From contig NC_135560.1 in the NCBI RefSeq assembly GCF_964340395.1, positions 248,001 to 312,000 of the forward strand: DNA of 64,000 nt, given 5' to 3'. Position numbers and translations under genes: made by a program. The DNA comes from Glandiceps talaboti. Taxonomy: Eukaryota; Hemichordata; Enteropneusta; Spengelidae. Within the stretch, counting starts at the first letter, position 1; each line of letters starts with the position of its first letter. The notes beneath the pieces were generated by a model. That model made no database searches, had not been told where the DNA came from, and worked only from the letters and a program-made list of their open reading frames with translations. This document shows, piece by piece, positions 62,462 to 64,000 of this stretch.

Positions 62462-64000
62462 CTGAAAGGAATGAATCAAACAATGCAGTATAAACTTATT
62501 GATGGAATGAAGTAACAGTTATTTAGATTCTAATATTTACTCTTAAAGTTGCCACTACTCAATTTAACCTTTTTGAAAAGATATAACGACGGATAATATA
62601 ATTCTGTTCATCTCCAAAATATTTCTTTATTCTGCTTCAATCTACTTGTGACATAAGGTTGTCATTACTTGTCGTGTGCTTAGTACTGACAAAAGAACTT
62701 TTTGATAACTTATACTTTCCATTGCAGATGGGAAGAAATATTGGGCAACAAAATTTAATGACCATTCTCAGTAATTATACAATTCCAAAACCTTCACTCA
62801 CTTCTTCCACTTCTTGATTGGCTGTCTGGTGTTCATCTGCCGTCTATGTTCGTGTCATCTTCCGTGACCTTGAGTTCCATCCTGAAAGGAATGAATCAAA
62901 CAATACAGTATAAACTTATTGATGGAATGAAATAACAGTTATTTAGATTCTAATATTTACTCTTAAAGTTGCCACTACTCAATTTAACCTTTTTGAAAAG
63001 ATATTACCACGGATAATACAATTCTGTTCATCTCCAAAATATTTCTTCATTCTGCTACAATCTACTTGTGACATAAGGTTGTCATTACTTGTGTGCTTAG
63101 TACTGACAAAAAAACATTTTGATAACTTATACTTTCCATTGCAGATGGGAATAAATATTGGGCAACAAAATTTAATGACCATTCTCAGTAATTATACAAT
63201 TCCAAAATATTCACTCACTTCTTCCACTTCTTGATTGGCTGTCTGGTGTTCATCTGCCATCTGTGTTCGTGTCATCTTCCGTGACCTTGAGTTCCATCCT
63301 GAAAGGAATGAATCAAACAATACAGTATAAACTTATTGATGGAATGAAATAACAGTTATTTAGATTCTAATATTTACTCTTAAAGTTGCCACTACTCAAT
63401 TTAACCTTTTTGAAAAGATATTACCACGGATAATACAATTCTGTTCATCTCCAAAATATTTCTTCATTCTGCTACAATCTACTTGTGACATAAGGTTGTC
63501 ATTACTTGTGTGCTTAGTACTGACAAAAAAAACATTTTGATAACTTATACTTTCCATTGCAGATGGGAATAAATATTGGGCAACAAAATTTAAAGACTAT
63601 TCTCAGTAATTATACAATTCCAAAATCTTCACTCACTTCTTCCACTTCTTGATTGGCTGTCTGGTGTTCATCTGCCATCTGTGTTCGTGTCATCTTCCGT
63701 GACCTTGAGTTCCATCCTGAAAGGAATGAATCAAACAGTACAGTATAAACTTATTGATGGAATGAAATAACAGTTATTTAGATTCTAATATTTACTCTTA
63801 AAGTTGCCACTACTCAATTTAACCTTTTTGAAAAGATATTACCACGGATAATACAATTCTGTTCATCTCCAAAATATTTCTTCATTCTGCTACAATCTAC
63901 TTGTGACATAAGGTTGTCATTACTTGTCGTGTCATTAGTACTGACAAAAAAACTTTTTGATAACTTATACTTTCCATTGCAGATGGGAATAAATATTGGG

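Larger units (their letters stand above)
5486..64000 (-). repeat. 140-unit ~418-bp tandem satellite array
   Basis: Head-to-tail array, all units in one orientation, no foreign insertion seen, continuing past the right end of the window. Anchor = T of the 'tca' in tactcaattt/tactcacttt. There are 140 anchors from 5,734 to 63,814, mean spacing 417.8, range 406-422. Length variants come from a few indels: cagttatttagattc/cagcattc/cagtattc/cagtagattc, aaaatattt/aatattt, gtcgtgtgctt/gtgtgctt, and poly-A of 4-9. Monomers are mostly identical apart from a limited set of shared substitutions. In a 420-bp unit with anchor A, minus-strand exon B lies at A+29 to A+155, intron 1 at A+156 to A+242, exon A at A+243 to A+322, and intron 2 from A+323 to the next A+28. 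Confidence 0.98.
55859..64000 (-). repeat. Array block 10: 4-mer and 5-mer rearranged, runs off window
   Basis: Anchors 55859, 56277, 56694, 57114, 57534, 57952, 58363, 58783, 59203, 59623, 60045, 60465, 60885, 61303, 61719, 62139, 62559, 62979, 63396, 63814. Types 55859 and 56277 recur at 57534 and 57952 (1,675 bp). Types 56694 and 57114 recur at 58783 and 59203 (2,089 bp). The exon A copies ending near 62,802, 63,220 and 63,637 share donor gtgagt instead of gtaagt. The last unit is cut by the window end inside intron 1. Confidence 0.85.

Noticed and set aside
63301-63345. TATA box in each unit (cagtataaac)
   Set aside because: TATAAA occurs by chance in AT-rich DNA. It lies on the plus strand inside intron 2 with no other promoter feature.
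5486-64000. CRISPR array
   Set aside because: Units are ~418 bp, wholly repeated with no variable spacers, in a eukaryotic context.
5486-64000. Tandem transposon or LTR array
   Set aside because: No reverse transcriptase, integrase or transposase motif, no terminal repeats and no target-site duplications in the monomer.
5486-64000. CENP-B box in the monomer
   Set aside because: The plus-strand gttcgtgtcatcttccg matches only the TTCG....A half of the known box and lacks CGGG.
1-64000. tRNA or rRNA genes
   Set aside because: Read on both strands by eye; no tRNA-like B-box/anticodon arrangement and no rRNA-like conserved core was noticed. A covariance-model scan would be needed to exclude them fully.

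Overview
The window is eukaryotic, most likely metazoan. It is AT-rich, carries (AC)n, (AT)n and ATTC microsatellites, has no bacterial-style gene packing, and shows consensus GT/AG splice signals. I cannot name the species. A marine invertebrate is a guess from the overall texture and not from any diagnostic gene.

Layout: (1) 1-4,500 is ordinary non-repetitive flank with no gene I can support. It holds two poly-G tracts, an old internal duplication (about 1,521-1,868), a degenerate ~38-bp minisatellite (about 2,926-3,425), nested palindromes, a 12-bp-arm hairpin, a long AC microsatellite and one weak coding-like stretch (4,070-4,420). (2) About 4,500-5,485 holds three highly diverged, truncated relatives of the satellite monomer, forming a decaying array edge. 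(3) About 5,486-64,000, running off the right end, is one uninterrupted head-to-tail tandem array. Placing one anchor (the TCA of the 'tactca' motif) by hand in every monomer gave 140 anchors, from 5,734 to 63,814. Mean spacing is 417.8 bp and the range is 406-422 bp.

The main point is what the monomer looks like on the minus strand. Each ~420-bp unit reads as acceptor, 80-nt exon A, donor gtaagt, short intron (87 nt), exon B (127 nt), donor gtaata, 126-nt intron with a good pyrimidine tract, then the next unit. Exon A is open only from phase 1 and ends in phase 0. Exon B runs from phase 0 to phase 1. Together they are 207 nt, or 69 codons, so any number of units could be spliced in frame into a tandem-repeat protein. 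The 68-codon and 84-codon ORFs that recur every ~420 bp are by-products: the first starts inside intron 1 and the second is antisense.

The cassette is not cleanly maintained. About 33 of the first 73 units carry a 2-nt deletion in exon B that causes an early stop, and none was seen right of 36 kb. Another subtype on the right carries a TGA plus a weakened donor. So the array may be a satellite that captured a two-exon cassette, a decaying or non-coding repeat gene, or a partly working giant repeat gene. The sequence alone does not settle this.

The array also records its own growth. There are nested higher-order repeats: 3-mer, about 4-mer, 5-mer, 6-mer, an 8-mer in three copies at exactly 3,357-bp spacing, and a block repeated 14 units away. 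One chimeric monomer at 15,312 places an unequal crossover within about 25 bp.
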